Shown piece by piece: positions 24,683 to 33,050 of a stretch of DNA of 64,000 nucleotides. This DNA comes from Shouchella xiaoxiensis (GTDB taxonomy: Bacteria; Bacillota; Bacilli; Bacillales; Bacillaceae_D). A program made the position numbers and the translations under genes. Under the pieces are notes generated by a model. That model was not told the DNA's origin. It saw only the letters and a list, made by a program, of their open reading frames with translations, and searched no databases. How positions within the stretch are numbered: the first letter of the stretch is position 1; every line of letters starts with the position of its first letter. Where the stretch lies: NCBI RefSeq assembly GCF_016907895.1, contig NZ_JAFBCV010000010.1:1-64000 (forward strand). The letters run 5' to 3'.

Positions 24683-24750
24683 ATTGTCACACCCACATTC
24701 GTATTCATTTAAGATAGAATGAATCATGGTAAGAAGAAAGGAAACTATTC

Positions 24751-24897
24751 TTGCTGATCGCTCTCGTCACCGTTTCCATTTTGTTCACTCTGCCTTCTGC
24801 CCATGACATCTTGCACGTAGCCGTAGTAGGTATTGCTTTTCTGCTTCTCTTTTCTTTTTTATCGATCCGCTACAAACAACATGAAGATTTACGCTAG
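24751..24897 (+). CDS. Small two-helix membrane protein
   Basis: A 48-residue protein with a TTG start at 24751 behind AAGAAAGGAAA. Two hydrophobic segments, LIALVTVSILFTL and VAVVGIAFLLLFSFLS, are separated by PSAHDILH, and the tail is RYKQHEDLR, so both ends are probably inside the cell. It resembles the short membrane proteins common in Bacillus, but no family was recognised. Confidence 0.5.
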   Translation: MLIALVTVSILFTLPSAHDILHVAVVGIAFLLLFSFLSIRYKQHEDLR

Positions 24898-24992
24898 CAA
24901 TGCGCAAAAAAAACGCCTCATTTCGTTTCTTGTTGGTTTAGGCATCTACACCGTAGACGCATCGAAGACACCCTTATGATTGATTGAAAAGT

Positions 24993-25100
24993 AAGGCGGT
25001 GACGCCAGCGGAAAAAGGGGCGTGGTGAGACTTAGCAGGACGAAGACTGCGAAGGCTCAGCCGCTCCTCCGCGGCAAGCTTCCGCATGAAGTGGAAATCA
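24993..25100 (+). repeat. Bacillaceae-type GC-rich intergenic repeat, copy 2
   Basis: Plus-strand blocks GACGCCAGCGGAAAAAGGGGCG, GACGAAGACTGCGAAGGCTCAG and GCTCCTCCGCGGCAAGCTTCCGC resemble the common Bacillaceae intergenic element (consensus blocks GACTCCTGCGGGAAAAG, GGAGGCTCA, GCGGAAAGC). It is diverged from the copy at 6895-7018 and lies opposite in strand. Around it (24898-25143) I see no gene, only a weak hairpin GCATCTAC/GTAGACGC near 24944. Confidence 0.6.
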
Positions 25101-25145
25101 ACCTCTCCACGCTTTGGCTCTTAAAATGGTTCCTTCATGAATAGA

Positions 25146-25192
25146 AAAAAGGGCTGTCCCATCAGGTCTAAATGTTGACCTAATAGGACAGC
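25146..25192 (-). terminator. Terminator after the SDR gene
   Basis: On the minus strand GGCTGTCC and GGACAGCC flank a nested AGGTC/GACCT pair, and the RNA then runs into CUUUUUUC. It ends the SDR gene 20 bases after its stop. Confidence 0.85.
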
Positions 25193-25212
25193 CTCTTCAA
25201 TACTGAACAATA

Positions 25213-25977
25213 TTAATCCGCCTGCATTCCCCCATCAACATTGTAAAGGGAACCTGTAACAAATGAAGAACGATCGGATGCTAGAAACAGGACAATTTCT
25301 GCGACTTCCTGAGGGGCACCGAAGCGTCCGAATGGAATGCCTGCTTTTAGCGCTTCGCCTGACTCTTCTGGTTTGCCGGGGCTGAGGTTGTTTTGAATAT
25401 CAGAAAGCATCTGCGTATCAATAGCGGCCGGAGCAACTGCATTGACGCGGACGCCGTTTTTCGCCGTTTCGAGCGCTGCTGTTTTCGTCATTCCGGCAAC
25501 CGCATGCTTGGAAGCGATATAGCCAACCATCCCTGCAGAACCGATGTAAGCAGCGTTTGAGGCCGTGTTGATGATACTGCCGTAGCCCTGGTCATTCATT
25601 TGCTTGATTACATACTTCAAGCCAAGAAAAACACCGGTTACGTTAATGTTCATAATTTGATTAAACGTTTCTTTCTCGAGTTCGGTAATTTCTTTAAACG
25701 GTCCATTAATACCGGCATTGTTAAAAAAGACATCAATCTTGCCGAATTTACTGACCGTCTCATCCACATATCGTTTTACGTCTTCCTCTTCCGTCACGTC
25801 TGCTTGGATGATGTGTACACTCTCTTCTCCCCCAGTTAACGCATCTTTCGCCTTTTCTAAAGCGCTCTCATTTACATCGACTAATACAACGGTTGCACCT
25901 TCATCAAGAAACAACTGCGCCGTTGCTTGGCCAATTCCACCAGCGCCACCAGTCATTAAAACGACTTTCTCTCTCAT
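25213..25977 (-). CDS. Short-chain dehydrogenase/reductase
   Basis: A 254-residue classical SDR. The nucleotide-binding TGGAGGIG (about 9-16), NNAG (about 90-93), the catalytic triad Ser (SIINTASNAAY) with YIASK (Tyr and Lys about 162-166), and the C-terminal GSLYNVDGGMQAD all fit. An Asp at the end of the second beta strand (VVLVDVNE) favours NAD(H) over NADP(H). Glucose or 3-oxoacyl-type substrates are possible. ATG 25977 is favoured because GAGGAGG lies 8 bases upstream. It stands as a single-gene unit. Confidence 0.93.
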   Translation of the reverse strand: MREKVVLMTGGAGGIGQATAQLFLDEGATVVLVDVNESALEKAKDALTGGEESVHIIQADVTEEEDVKRYVDETVSKFGKIDVFFNNAGINGPFKEITELEKETFNQIMNINVTGVFLGLKYVIKQMNDQGYGSIINTASNAAYIGSAGMVGYIASKHAVAGMTKTAALETAKNGVRVNAVAPAAIDTQMLSDIQNNLSPGKPEESGEALKAGIPFGRFGAPQEVAEIVLFLASDRSSFVTGSLYNVDGGMQAD

Positions 25978-26118
25978 TATCATATCCTCCTCTTTTTCTA
26001 AATCGTTTCTTATCAATTCTCTACCCTTAGTTTGAATAAATAATCTTTTTTGCGCAGGATTTTTGAATCAATCTGCTTTTTTTCGACAATCCGTAAACAA
26101 CTTTTTTCAAATTTCTAA

Positions 26119-26171
26119 TTGACAAGGTTCTCATTTGGCACTAAACTGACTGAGAATGATTATCGTTATTA
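26119..26171 (+). promoter_or_regulatory. Sigma-A promoter with Fur box for the siderophore operon
   Basis: TTGACA (26119-26124), 17 bases, then TAAACT (26142-26147), is followed by a Fur-like element at 26151-26171 that begins TGAGAATGATTATC and fits overlapping 7-1-7 halves. A Fur dimer bound at the transcription start would shut the operon when iron is plentiful. Confidence 0.88.
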
Positions 26172-26216
26172 TTTTTTACACATACGTACAATACATAAAG
26201 GGATAGGGAGATTATA

Positions 26217-27293
26217 ATGAAAAAACTAAATACACGAGCTGGATCGTTAAAATTGGCACTTTTCTCAACAACAATGCTACTCGCACTTGCGGCATGTTCA
26301 AGTGATAATGCTGATACGCCTGAGGACAATGGCACAGGAAATACAAGCGAGCCTGATACACAAGAAGAAGAGACAGACTACCCGATCGTGATTGAGCATG
26401 CTTTTGGAGAATCCGTAATTGAAGAAAAACCTGAGCGCGTTGCCACTGTTCAATGGGGCAATCAAGATGTAGTGCTTGCGCTTGGCGTTGAGCCGGTTGG
26501 ATTCTCAGCTGCTAATTTCGGCGTGCAGGATGACAGCGGTTTACTTCCATGGACAGCAGAACAAATTGATGAGCTTGGCATTGAAGATCCGAACATTTAT
26601 CAAGATACAGACGGTCTTGATTTTGAAGCCATCTCTGACAGTCAACCCGATGTGATCATGGCAGCTTACTCTGGCATTACGCAAGAAGACTATGACTTGT
26701 TAAGCCAGATTGCTCCAGTTGTCGCGTATCCAACATCTGCTTGGACAACTACATGGCGTGAACAGATTGAGATGATTTCAACAGGTATGGGGATGACAAC
26801 GGAAGGCGAGCAGCTCATTGCCGATACAGAAGATGAAGTTGCTGAAAAGCTGAGCGAACACCCTGAAATCGAAGGCAAATCAGTTGTTTGGGTCAACTTC
26901 TCGGCTACAGATATGTCCGGGCTACATCTTTACACACCAGTTGATACGCGCGTGAAATTCCTGGTTGATGAGCTAGGAATGGAATACCCGCAATCGGTTA
27001 TGAATGCGATTGAAGATGATACGGCTTATTCATTAAGCTTAAGTGCGGAGAACGCAGATCTATTAAATGATGCAGATATTATTATTGGCTATGGCGATGA
27101 TGAACTTTATGAAGCGGTTCAAGCGGATTCTAGACTTGGTCAAATCCCAGCAATTGAACGTGGTTCTGTCTTCTTTATTGGAAACAGCACTCCTCTTGCT
27201 GCTTCTGGAACACCAACGTCGCTCTCCATCTCTTATACTATTGACGAGTACCTTGACTTAATTGGAGAAGCAGTCAGCCAGTTAGATGAATAA
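26217..27293 (+). CDS. Iron-siderophore ABC transporter substrate-binding lipoprotein
   Basis: A 358-residue FhuD/FepB-type binding protein. The signal ends in LALAACSSD with the lipid Cys near residue 24; an acidic linker follows. The mature part shows RVATVQWGNQDVVLALGVEPVGF, DFEAISDSQPDVIMAAYSG and the domain helix, the usual class III fold. It catches ferric siderophore outside the cell for the permeases encoded next. The exact siderophore is unknown. AGGGATAGGGAG before ATG 26217 supports the start. It leads a five-gene Fur-controlled unit and overlaps the next gene by 8 bases. Confidence 0.93.
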   Translation: MKKLNTRAGSLKLALFSTTMLLALAACSSDNADTPEDNGTGNTSEPDTQEEETDYPIVIEHAFGESVIEEKPERVATVQWGNQDVVLALGVEPVGFSAANFGVQDDSGLLPWTAEQIDELGIEDPNIYQDTDGLDFEAISDSQPDVIMAAYSGITQEDYDLLSQIAPVVAYPTSAWTTTWREQIEMISTGMGMTTEGEQLIADTEDEVAEKLSEHPEIEGKSVVWVNFSATDMSGLHLYTPVDTRVKFLVDELGMEYPQSVMNAIEDDTAYSLSLSAENADLLNDADIIIGYGDDELYEAVQADSRLGQIPAIERGSVFFIGNSTPLAASGTPTSLSISYTIDEYLDLIGEAVSQLDE

Positions 27294-28323
27294 ATTAACA
27301 AACAATCAGAAGCGGCTTCGACCGCATACGCCGCAGCGCTTGATGAAAGTCGTTATTACTGCTTTCATCTTGCTCGGCCTATGTATTGCCGCATCGCTTG
27401 TTTTAGGTGCGAGGCTCGTCTCTTGGGACGAGCTCGTTACTGGTTTATCGTATCGCGAACTGGATTCGTACGGGGCAAGTGTCGTGCGCGAACGAGTGCC
27501 ACGAACGATCTTTGGCTTATGCTGCGGGGCTGCACTTGGTATCTCTGGTGCGTTAATGCAGGCAGTTACTCGAAATCCGATCGCGGACCCAAGTATTTTA
27601 GGTGTAAATACTGGGGCCGCTTTGTTCGTTGTCGCGGGTATTGCCTTTGTTGACATAAGCTCAGCGTCTCAATACATCTGGTTCGCTTTAGCTGGTGCGA
27701 TGCTTACAGCGATTTTTGTATACGGAATTGGTTCAATGGGACGGGCAGGCGCAACGCCGCTGAAGCTTGTCTTAGCAGGAACCGCGACAAGCGCCGCTCT
27801 TTCATCGCTTATTAGCGCGATCATGATTCCCCGCTCGTACGTGATGGACCAGTTTCGTTTTTGGCAGGTCGGTAGCGTGGGCGCAGCTAATTGGAATGCG
27901 ATTCAAACGTTTCTCCCTTTTTTAGTCGTTGGAATTATCATCGCGATTATGGTGGCACCATCACTTAATGCCCTCGCACTTGGCGATGATGTGGCGAAAG
28001 GACAAGGAGTTCGGACAGGGACCATTCGTATTACGGCGGCATTTGCCGGGGTTATCCTTTGCGGCGTCACAACGGCGCTTGCTGGACCGATTGGCTTTAT
28101 CGGACTGCTTGCGACGCATGTCATTCGACTGATGCTCGGTCCTGATTTACGCTTAATTATTCCGCTCTCTGCCATTACAGGGGCCGTCATTTTAACCTTA
28201 TCCGACGTAACTGGCCGGCTTCTTACTAGCCCTGGCGAACTTGAAGCCGGTGTGGTAACCGCCTTTATCGGCGCACCAATCTTAATCTATCTTGCAACAC
28301 GTATGAAAGTGCGATCCTTATGA
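27286..28323 (+). CDS. FecCD-family siderophore permease, first subunit
   Basis: A 345-residue membrane protein of the BtuC/FecCD family with about nine to ten helices. The conserved segment VVRERVPRTIFGLCCGAALGISGALMQAVTRNPIADPSILGVNTGA is at about residues 65-110, and the ATPase-coupling loop is near GDDVAKGQGVRTG. It forms a heterodimer with the next gene product. The start overlaps the binding-protein gene by 8 bases. Confidence 0.95.
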   Translation: MNKLTNNQKRLRPHTPQRLMKVVITAFILLGLCIAASLVLGARLVSWDELVTGLSYRELDSYGASVVRERVPRTIFGLCCGAALGISGALMQAVTRNPIADPSILGVNTGAALFVVAGIAFVDISSASQYIWFALAGAMLTAIFVYGIGSMGRAGATPLKLVLAGTATSAALSSLISAIMIPRSYVMDQFRFWQVGSVGAANWNAIQTFLPFLVVGIIIAIMVAPSLNALALGDDVAKGQGVRTGTIRITAAFAGVILCGVTTALAGPIGFIGLLATHVIRLMLGPDLRLIIPLSAITGAVILTLSDVTGRLLTSPGELEAGVVTAFIGAPILIYLATRMKVRSL

Positions 28324-29351
28324 TGAATTCTACAATTACGCAAATAAAAGCTGGCAGAAACGTTAGGCGGCGAAAATGGCTTGTCGTCAACGTTAGCTTA
28401 ACGATTTCTGCCCTGTTGTTAAGCTGTGCCATGCTCTTGCTCGGAAATACGATTTATCCTGTTGGCGAAGTCGTCCGCACTCTTATGGGAGAAACGGTTG
28501 GCGGGGTCTCCTTCGCGGTCAATACGATTCGTCTGCCGCGGATGGTTGCCGGTCTTTTTGCCGGGATTGCTTTCGGAATCGCCGGAAATACGTTTCAAAC
28601 GATGCTGCGCAACCCACTTGCGAACCCTGATGTACTAGGGATTACCGCTGGTTCAAGCGTCGCAGCGCTTATTGGTATTCTTGTGTTGCAAACAAGTCAA
28701 TCGACTGTTTCAATCATGTCGGTTCTCGCTGGCCTCGCCACCTGTGCGCTGATCTATTTGTTTGCAAAAGGCAAGTCGTTTTCCGTCGGTCGCTTGATCT
28801 TAGTCGGAATTGGCATTCAAGCGATGCTGACCTCAATGATTTCCTACTTGCTTTTAATTGGAACGCAAGAAGACTTGCCGACGGCTTTACGCTGGATGAG
28901 CGGCAGTTTAAACGGAGCGCAACTGGATGCTCTGTTTCCGCTTATTTTAACGGTACTAGTCTGTGCACCAATTGTCATTGTCTTCGGCAGGCACTTAAAC
29001 TTACTCGAGTTAGGTGAGCAATCCGCGACATCGCTCGGCTTGCAGACTGATAAGGTTCGCTTAGTCCTCATTCTTAGCTCCGTTGCGATGCTCGCGATTG
29101 CGACCGCTTCAACTGGGCCGATTGCCTTCGTTGCTTTCTTGTCAGGCCCAATCGCCAAACGCCTCGTAGGTGTTGGCTTCTCCAACGTCATTCCCGCAGG
29201 TCTTGTTGGCGCGAACCTCGTGCTTGCCGCTGACCTTGTTGGACAGTTTGCATTTGAAACACGTTTCCCGGTTGGCGTCATTACGGGGATGCTCGGCGCA
29301 CCATTTTTACTCTACTTATTGATCCGGATGAATCGAAAGGGAAGCTTATGA
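28320..29351 (+). CDS. FecCD-family siderophore permease, second subunit
   Basis: A 343-residue partner of the preceding permease, with the same family landmarks: NTIRLPRMVAGLFAGIAFGIAGNTFQTMLRNPLANPDVLGITAGSSV (about 62-108) and a coupling region ELGEQSATSLGLQTDKVR. About ten membrane helices. The start overlaps the previous stop by 4 bases (ATGA), and the next gene overlaps its own end the same way, so the three membrane components are translationally coupled. Confidence 0.95.
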   Translation: MMNSTITQIKAGRNVRRRKWLVVNVSLTISALLLSCAMLLLGNTIYPVGEVVRTLMGETVGGVSFAVNTIRLPRMVAGLFAGIAFGIAGNTFQTMLRNPLANPDVLGITAGSSVAALIGILVLQTSQSTVSIMSVLAGLATCALIYLFAKGKSFSVGRLILVGIGIQAMLTSMISYLLLIGTQEDLPTALRWMSGSLNGAQLDALFPLILTVLVCAPIVIVFGRHLNLLELGEQSATSLGLQTDKVRLVLILSSVAMLAIATASTGPIAFVAFLSGPIAKRLVGVGFSNVIPAGLVGANLVLAADLVGQFAFETRFPVGVITGMLGAPFLLYLLIRMNRKGSL

Positions 29352-30163
29352 TGAATCAAAACAATCGACTTCATACGAACGAAATAAAAGCAGGTTATGA
29401 TGACAAAATCATACTCAACGACATTAGCATCGCGATCCCCAATAATAAAATTAACGTCATTATTGGCGCCAATGCCTGCGGAAAATCGACGCTGTTAAAA
29501 ACAATGGCCCGTTTGATTAAGCCAGAATCGGGTACGATCTCTTTAGACGGAAAAGCGATCAGTAAAATGCCGGCTAAGGAATTTGCCCGGGTGCTGGGTA
29601 TTCTTCCTCAATCGCCAATCGTCCCTGAAGGCATTTCCGTCACTGACTTAGTGGGACGAGGACGTTTTCCTCATCAGTCCCTGCTCGGCGGCTGGTCTAA
29701 AAAAGACTATGAAGCTGTTGCGGAAGCGATGGAAATTATGAACATCACCGAGCTTGCTGATCGCAACATTGACGAGCTTTCCGGCGGACAGCGTCAGCGC
29801 GTTTGGATTGCGATGGCTCTGACCCAGCAAACGGATATTTTGTTTCTCGATGAGCCAACGACGTTTCTTGATATTACGTATCAGGTGGAGATTCTTGATT
29901 TGCTAACTGATTTAAACCGGAAGCACGGCACGACGATTGTGATGGTCCTCCATGACATTAATCTGTCTGCCCGCTATGCCGATCATCTTTTCGCTTTGCG
30001 TGAAGGGAAACTGGTAGCTGAGGGGACTCCTGCCGAAGTCGTTACACCTGAGTTAGTGAAAGACGTGTTTGATCTGGATTGTCTTGTTATTGATGATCCC
30101 GTTTCCCACTCGCCCTTGATCATTCCAAAAGGGCGACACTATGTACACACACCAACCATCTAA
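29348..30163 (+). CDS. Siderophore ABC transporter ATP-binding protein
   Basis: A 271-residue FepC/FhuC-type ATPase. Walker A is GANACGKSTLL (about 37-47), the Q loop lies in LPQSP, the ABC signature is ELSGGQRQRVWIAMAL (about 140-155), Walker B is ILFLDEPTTFLD, and the switch His is in MVLHDIN. It powers import through the FecCD pair. The final residues run into a 17-base gap before the ferritin gene. Confidence 0.96.
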   Translation: MMNQNNRLHTNEIKAGYDDKIILNDISIAIPNNKINVIIGANACGKSTLLKTMARLIKPESGTISLDGKAISKMPAKEFARVLGILPQSPIVPEGISVTDLVGRGRFPHQSLLGGWSKKDYEAVAEAMEIMNITELADRNIDELSGGQRQRVWIAMALTQQTDILFLDEPTTFLDITYQVEILDLLTDLNRKHGTTIVMVLHDINLSARYADHLFALREGKLVAEGTPAEVVTPELVKDVFDLDCLVIDDPVSHSPLIIPKGRHYVHTPTI

Positions 30164-30179
30164 AGGAGAGATACAACTT

Positions 30180-30665
30180 ATGTTATCTGAAAATCTTGTG
30201 TCCGCATTAAACAAGCAAATGAATATCGAATTCCAAGCAGCGCACGACTATATGGCTATGGCGGCGTACTGCCATTCCATCAGCTACAATGGCTTCGCTG
30301 AATTCTTTCTTAGCCAAGCAGCCGAAGAACGCGATCACGGCATGAAAGTGTACACGTATCTAAACGACAAAGGTCATCTTGCTGTCTTCTCTGCCCTAAA
30401 AGAACCAAAGAGCGAGTACGGTGCCTTGATTGACACGTTTACCGCAGCGCTAGCGCAAGAACGTGCCGTTACAAAGAGCTACTATGAGATTTATGCGATC
30501 GCTGAAAAAGAGCGCGAATACCAAACGCTTTCCTTCTTAAACTGGTTCCTTGACGAACAAGTCGAAGAAGAAGCAACGTTTGAGACGCATATCGATTACT
30601 TAACCCGCATAAAAGACGACGCCAACGCGTTGTACAACTACGAGCAAACGTTTAGCGCAGAATAA
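30180..30665 (+). CDS. ftnA: Ferritin
   Basis: A 161-residue non-haem ferritin subunit. The ferroxidase ligands are in place: Glu of NIEFQAAHDYMAMAAYC, Glu-x-x-His in AAEERDHGMK (about 49-58), Glu near 94, and Glu-Gln of DEQVEEEATF. It assembles a 24-subunit shell that oxidises and stores iron. ATG 30180 follows AAAGGAGAGATAC, 17 bases after the ATPase gene and without a terminator, so it is the last gene of the siderophore operon. Storage joined to Fur-repressed uptake is unusual (see findings). Confidence 0.95.
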   Translation: MLSENLVSALNKQMNIEFQAAHDYMAMAAYCHSISYNGFAEFFLSQAAEERDHGMKVYTYLNDKGHLAVFSALKEPKSEYGALIDTFTAALAQERAVTKSYYEIYAIAEKEREYQTLSFLNWFLDEQVEEEATFETHIDYLTRIKDDANALYNYEQTFSAE

Positions 30666-30668
30666 AAA

Positions 30669-30705
30669 AACAAGTGAGCAGCGAAGAGCTGCTCACTTGT
30701 TTTTG
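30669..30705. terminator. Bidirectional terminator after ferritin
   Basis: AACAAGTGAGCAGC (30669-30682) pairs perfectly with GCTGCTCACTTGTT (30688-30701) around GAAGA, with an A run before and a T run after. Confidence 0.93.
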
Positions 30706-30706
30706 G

Positions 30707-31216
30707 TTATTGAACGAACAAAAATCGGTCTTGCCCATCCCAGATGTGCGCTTCATCAGCAACATAGCCCCGCAACCACAATACCCCGTCTATTTTTCGG
30801 ACATAAAACCCTTTCGGAAAGGTGTCATCACGCTTAAGCGGCTGGGAGGCAATCGTGATTGATCCAGCAGGTGCTTTGTTTTTCGTTGTTGAAATCATTT
30901 CTGGCTGATCGAGGTATAGGAGCCGGAAATGAGGAGCTACTTCAAGCGGGCAAAGTGTAAGCCCGCTTTCTACCGCTTTTTCAAATAATCTCTTAATTGT
31001 AGCACCTTCTGGCAAACCAAGATCTTTCACAGCAAGTTCAATCGCCATTAAGCGCTTTTCTGTTCTTGAAACAGTAAAATGCGGGTCAACGAGAAGCTGC
31101 TCTGCATATTGATTTAGCGCAATTGAGTGCTGCTTTAATTGGTCGATTAGCTCGTCTTTTTGAAGTCCACCAATTTTTATTAATCTGGTTATATGTTTGT
31201 TTGGGAAGAGGTTCAT
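30707..31216 (-). CDS. Conserved-looking protein of unknown function
   Basis: A 169-residue protein without a signal peptide. The N-terminal half is helical (IDQLKQHSIALNQYAEQLL) and mentions a basic DNA-binding-like helix MNLFPNKHITRLIKIGG; the C-terminal half is beta-rich and ends WLRGYVADEAHIWDGQDRFLFV. I have seen the general pattern in Bacillus hypothetical proteins, some labelled helicase by automated annotation, but no helicase motif is present. ATG 31216 has AAAAGGAGAATGGT upstream. It stands alone, closed by the ferritin terminator. Confidence 0.6.
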   Translation of the reverse strand: MNLFPNKHITRLIKIGGLQKDELIDQLKQHSIALNQYAEQLLVDPHFTVSRTEKRLMAIELAVKDLGLPEGATIKRLFEKAVESGLTLCPLEVAPHFRLLYLDQPEMISTTKNKAPAGSITIASQPLKRDDTFPKGFYVRKIDGVLWLRGYVADEAHIWDGQDRFLFVQ

Positions 31217-31257
31217 ACCATTCTCCTTTTAATAGATGAATGTTTATAGGCAGATAA

Positions 31258-31295
31258 CCCACTTTGGTCCGCTTTTAAAAGCGGACCAAAGTGGG
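31258..31295. repeat. 38-base perfect palindrome
   Basis: Left arm CCCACTTTGGTCCGCTTTT (31258-31276... centre at TTTT|AAAA) and its exact reverse complement run without a gap to 31295. It lies between the anti-sigma gene end (31340) and the gene at 31216. It could act as a minus-strand terminator, but neither side carries a clear U run. Its perfection suggests a hairpin RNA or a protein-binding site. Confidence 0.7.
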
Positions 31296-31339
31296 CTTTG
31301 TATAGCTTACGTTCATTTAATCTTCTTACTCTAACTTTT

Positions 31340-32410
31340 TTAGTTCACCTTCACTTTAAACGACTCAAACTCAATTGGCTTCATTAAGTCTCCCTTAAAT
31401 TCGAGCTCTCTCTCATTCCCATCTTCATCATACTCCACACCACCACCGTCCGTCGGCAAAAGCAGCTGTGGCGTTATCGTCAATTCCGTCACGCTCTCGT
31501 CTAGGGGGTCGAATTGCTTTATACTCTTATATTCAATTTGATCGTTCATTAGGTTCCCAGAAACACCGCCAGAAAGTCCATTAATCCGTTTATTGTTCTG
31601 ATCCACAATAACAAATTCAATAAACCCACCACGACTTAAATCAAAATCAGTTTCTTGATCGATGCCCTTGTACGTTAAGCTAAGGCCTGTCTTGCTAAGC
31701 GAGAGCTCCGGCACGTTTACGGTAACACCGTCCACCGTTTGTGAATGATTGACTGCAACTGTTTGAATATCCGTTAATTTTTCAACCGGGGTAGAGAAAT
31801 ACCATGCTTCGCCGTCCTCAGCCTGCAACATGAGGCCAAGTTCAAACGCATCAGGCATTTCGTCTGTGACGTTCATTTCAACAATAGCCGATCGTGTTGT
31901 TTCTGAGAGTTCCTCTTCTGAATAACTTCCTGTTGAGGAAGCAGGGGTTTGCCCATCAATTGTGAAGTGCGACATCATGTCAATAGGTTCATAATTAAGC
32001 TTTTTCTCGCCTTCAATTAATAAGCTAACAGACAGATTGCTCTGGTCATAAAAAACCTCCTCTAGCGTAACCGAGATGCCATTAATGGTCTGCGTCTCGC
32101 CTATTTGCTTCGTCAAGCCGTCCTGATGCGCAACTTGTAAACCCCGCACATCAGAATCTCCAAAGATGGAGCCGATAATTGGAATTTGCGCTAACCCACT
32201 GGCAAGTGCTGGCGAATACTGCGCCGTTCCAATTAAAAGTCCAAACGCGGCAGCCACACTTCCTACAACGTAGACCATCTTTCGTCTTCCCTTTTTATTC
32301 CCTCGAATTGGCTGAATTCCTTCTGCTTGCGCTCGAGCAATGCCGGCGCGAATAGCTGTACGTACTTCACCTTGTGGCATGTCTTCAGATTGCTTTTTCA
32401 TTGATCCCAT
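31340..32410 (-). CDS. Anti-sigma factor, DUF4179-like outer domain
   Basis: A 356-residue single-pass membrane protein: a cytoplasmic part of about 45 residues, a membrane helix (about 46-66, VYVVGSVAAAFGLLIGTAQYSP), then outer domains. LASGLAQIPIIGSIFGD followed by a beta-rich region matches the DUF4179 type of Bacillus anti-sigma factors, and the C-terminal part resembles the linked DUF5643 domain. The start lies within the sigma gene (ATG 32410 or 32401). It should bind the factor encoded upstream and respond to an envelope signal. Family recall by pattern; role by gene order. Confidence 0.85.
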   Translation of the reverse strand: MGSMKKQSEDMPQGEVRTAIRAGIARAQAEGIQPIRGNKKGRRKMVYVVGSVAAAFGLLIGTAQYSPALASGLAQIPIIGSIFGDSDVRGLQVAHQDGLTKQIGETQTINGISVTLEEVFYDQSNLSVSLLIEGEKKLNYEPIDMMSHFTIDGQTPASSTGSYSEEELSETTRSAIVEMNVTDEMPDAFELGLMLQAEDGEAWYFSTPVEKLTDIQTVAVNHSQTVDGVTVNVPELSLSKTGLSLTYKGIDQETDFDLSRGGFIEFVIVDQNNKRINGLSGGVSGNLMNDQIEYKSIKQFDPLDESVTELTITPQLLLPTDGGGVEYDEDGNERELEFKGDLMKPIEFESFKVKVN

Positions 32411-32927
32411 AACCCCTCTCTAATTCAACTCGTAAGCCTTTTTTGGCCCGACGTAGATTTGTCTTCACTGTGCCAATTGGCTTTTCCATCACTGCGGCCA
32501 TATCGGCAATTGATAAATCATGATAGTAGTAGAGAATGATTGCACTTTGATGAGCTGGACTAAGCCTGAGCAGTGCCTCACTTAAATGAAACGATTGAAT
32601 GTCCTCCTCTTGTTTCTGATCCAGCTTTAACAACAGCTCTCTTTCTTCATAGGGAATAACCTGATCTCTTTCCTTTAATAACTTGTAGCATTCTCGAATG
32701 AGTATTCGAAATAACCATGTCGAAAAATATTCTTTGTTTCGCAGCTGCTTAATCGCGATAAACGCTTTGTACGCCGTTTCCTGAATGACATCAAGCGCAT
32801 CCTCATTTTTGCCAACGTAGGAAAGAGCCTTGGCGTAGAGCATTTTTTCTTCTTTAAAAAGCAGCTGTTCAAATGACTCAGCATCGCCATTCATCGCTCG
32901 TTTCACCATATGTAAATCATGTTTCAT
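32385..32927 (-). CDS. ECF-type RNA polymerase sigma factor
   Basis: About 180 residues with regions 2 and 4 only. Region 2: EDALDVIQETAYKAFIAIKQLRNKEYFSTWLFRILIRECYK; region 4: ALLRLSPAHQSAIILYYYHDLSIADMAAVMEKPIGTVKTNLRRAKKGL. The layout and sequence recall Bacillus SigV/SigW-type factors paired with DUF4179 anti-sigmas. ATG 32927 (MKHDLHM) is chosen because GAGGAGG is upstream, although the gap of 12 bases is long; ATG 32951 has no site. It overlaps the anti-sigma gene by at least 17 bases. Confidence 0.9.
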   Translation of the reverse strand: MKHDLHMVKRAMNGDAESFEQLLFKEEKMLYAKALSYVGKNEDALDVIQETAYKAFIAIKQLRNKEYFSTWLFRILIRECYKLLKERDQVIPYEERELLLKLDQKQEEDIQSFHLSEALLRLSPAHQSAIILYYYHDLSIADMAAVMEKPIGTVKTNLRRAKKGLRVELERGYGINEKAI

Positions 32928-33004
32928 TGCGGCATCATTGCCTCCTCTCATACATTAGAGCGAATTGAGGTAGTAAAAAGATTCACTCACGCTTATTTAT
33001 TTTC

Positions 33005-33043
33005 AAAAAGAAAGAAGCTTCTCTCTATGTTAAGAAAAGCTTC
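33005..33043 (-). terminator. Terminator after the BAAT-family gene
   Basis: On the minus strand GAAGCTT and AAGCTTC pair across a loop of about 16 bases and the RNA continues UCUUUCUUUUUG. It lies 8 bases downstream of the stop at 33051. The stem is short and the loop large, so the call is moderate. Confidence 0.6.
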
Positions 33044-33050
33044 CACACCC

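Noticed and set aside
28844-29281. Minus-strand reading frame of 145 codons inside the second permease gene
   Set aside because: Shadow of a strongly GC-skewed membrane gene; no start site or family match.
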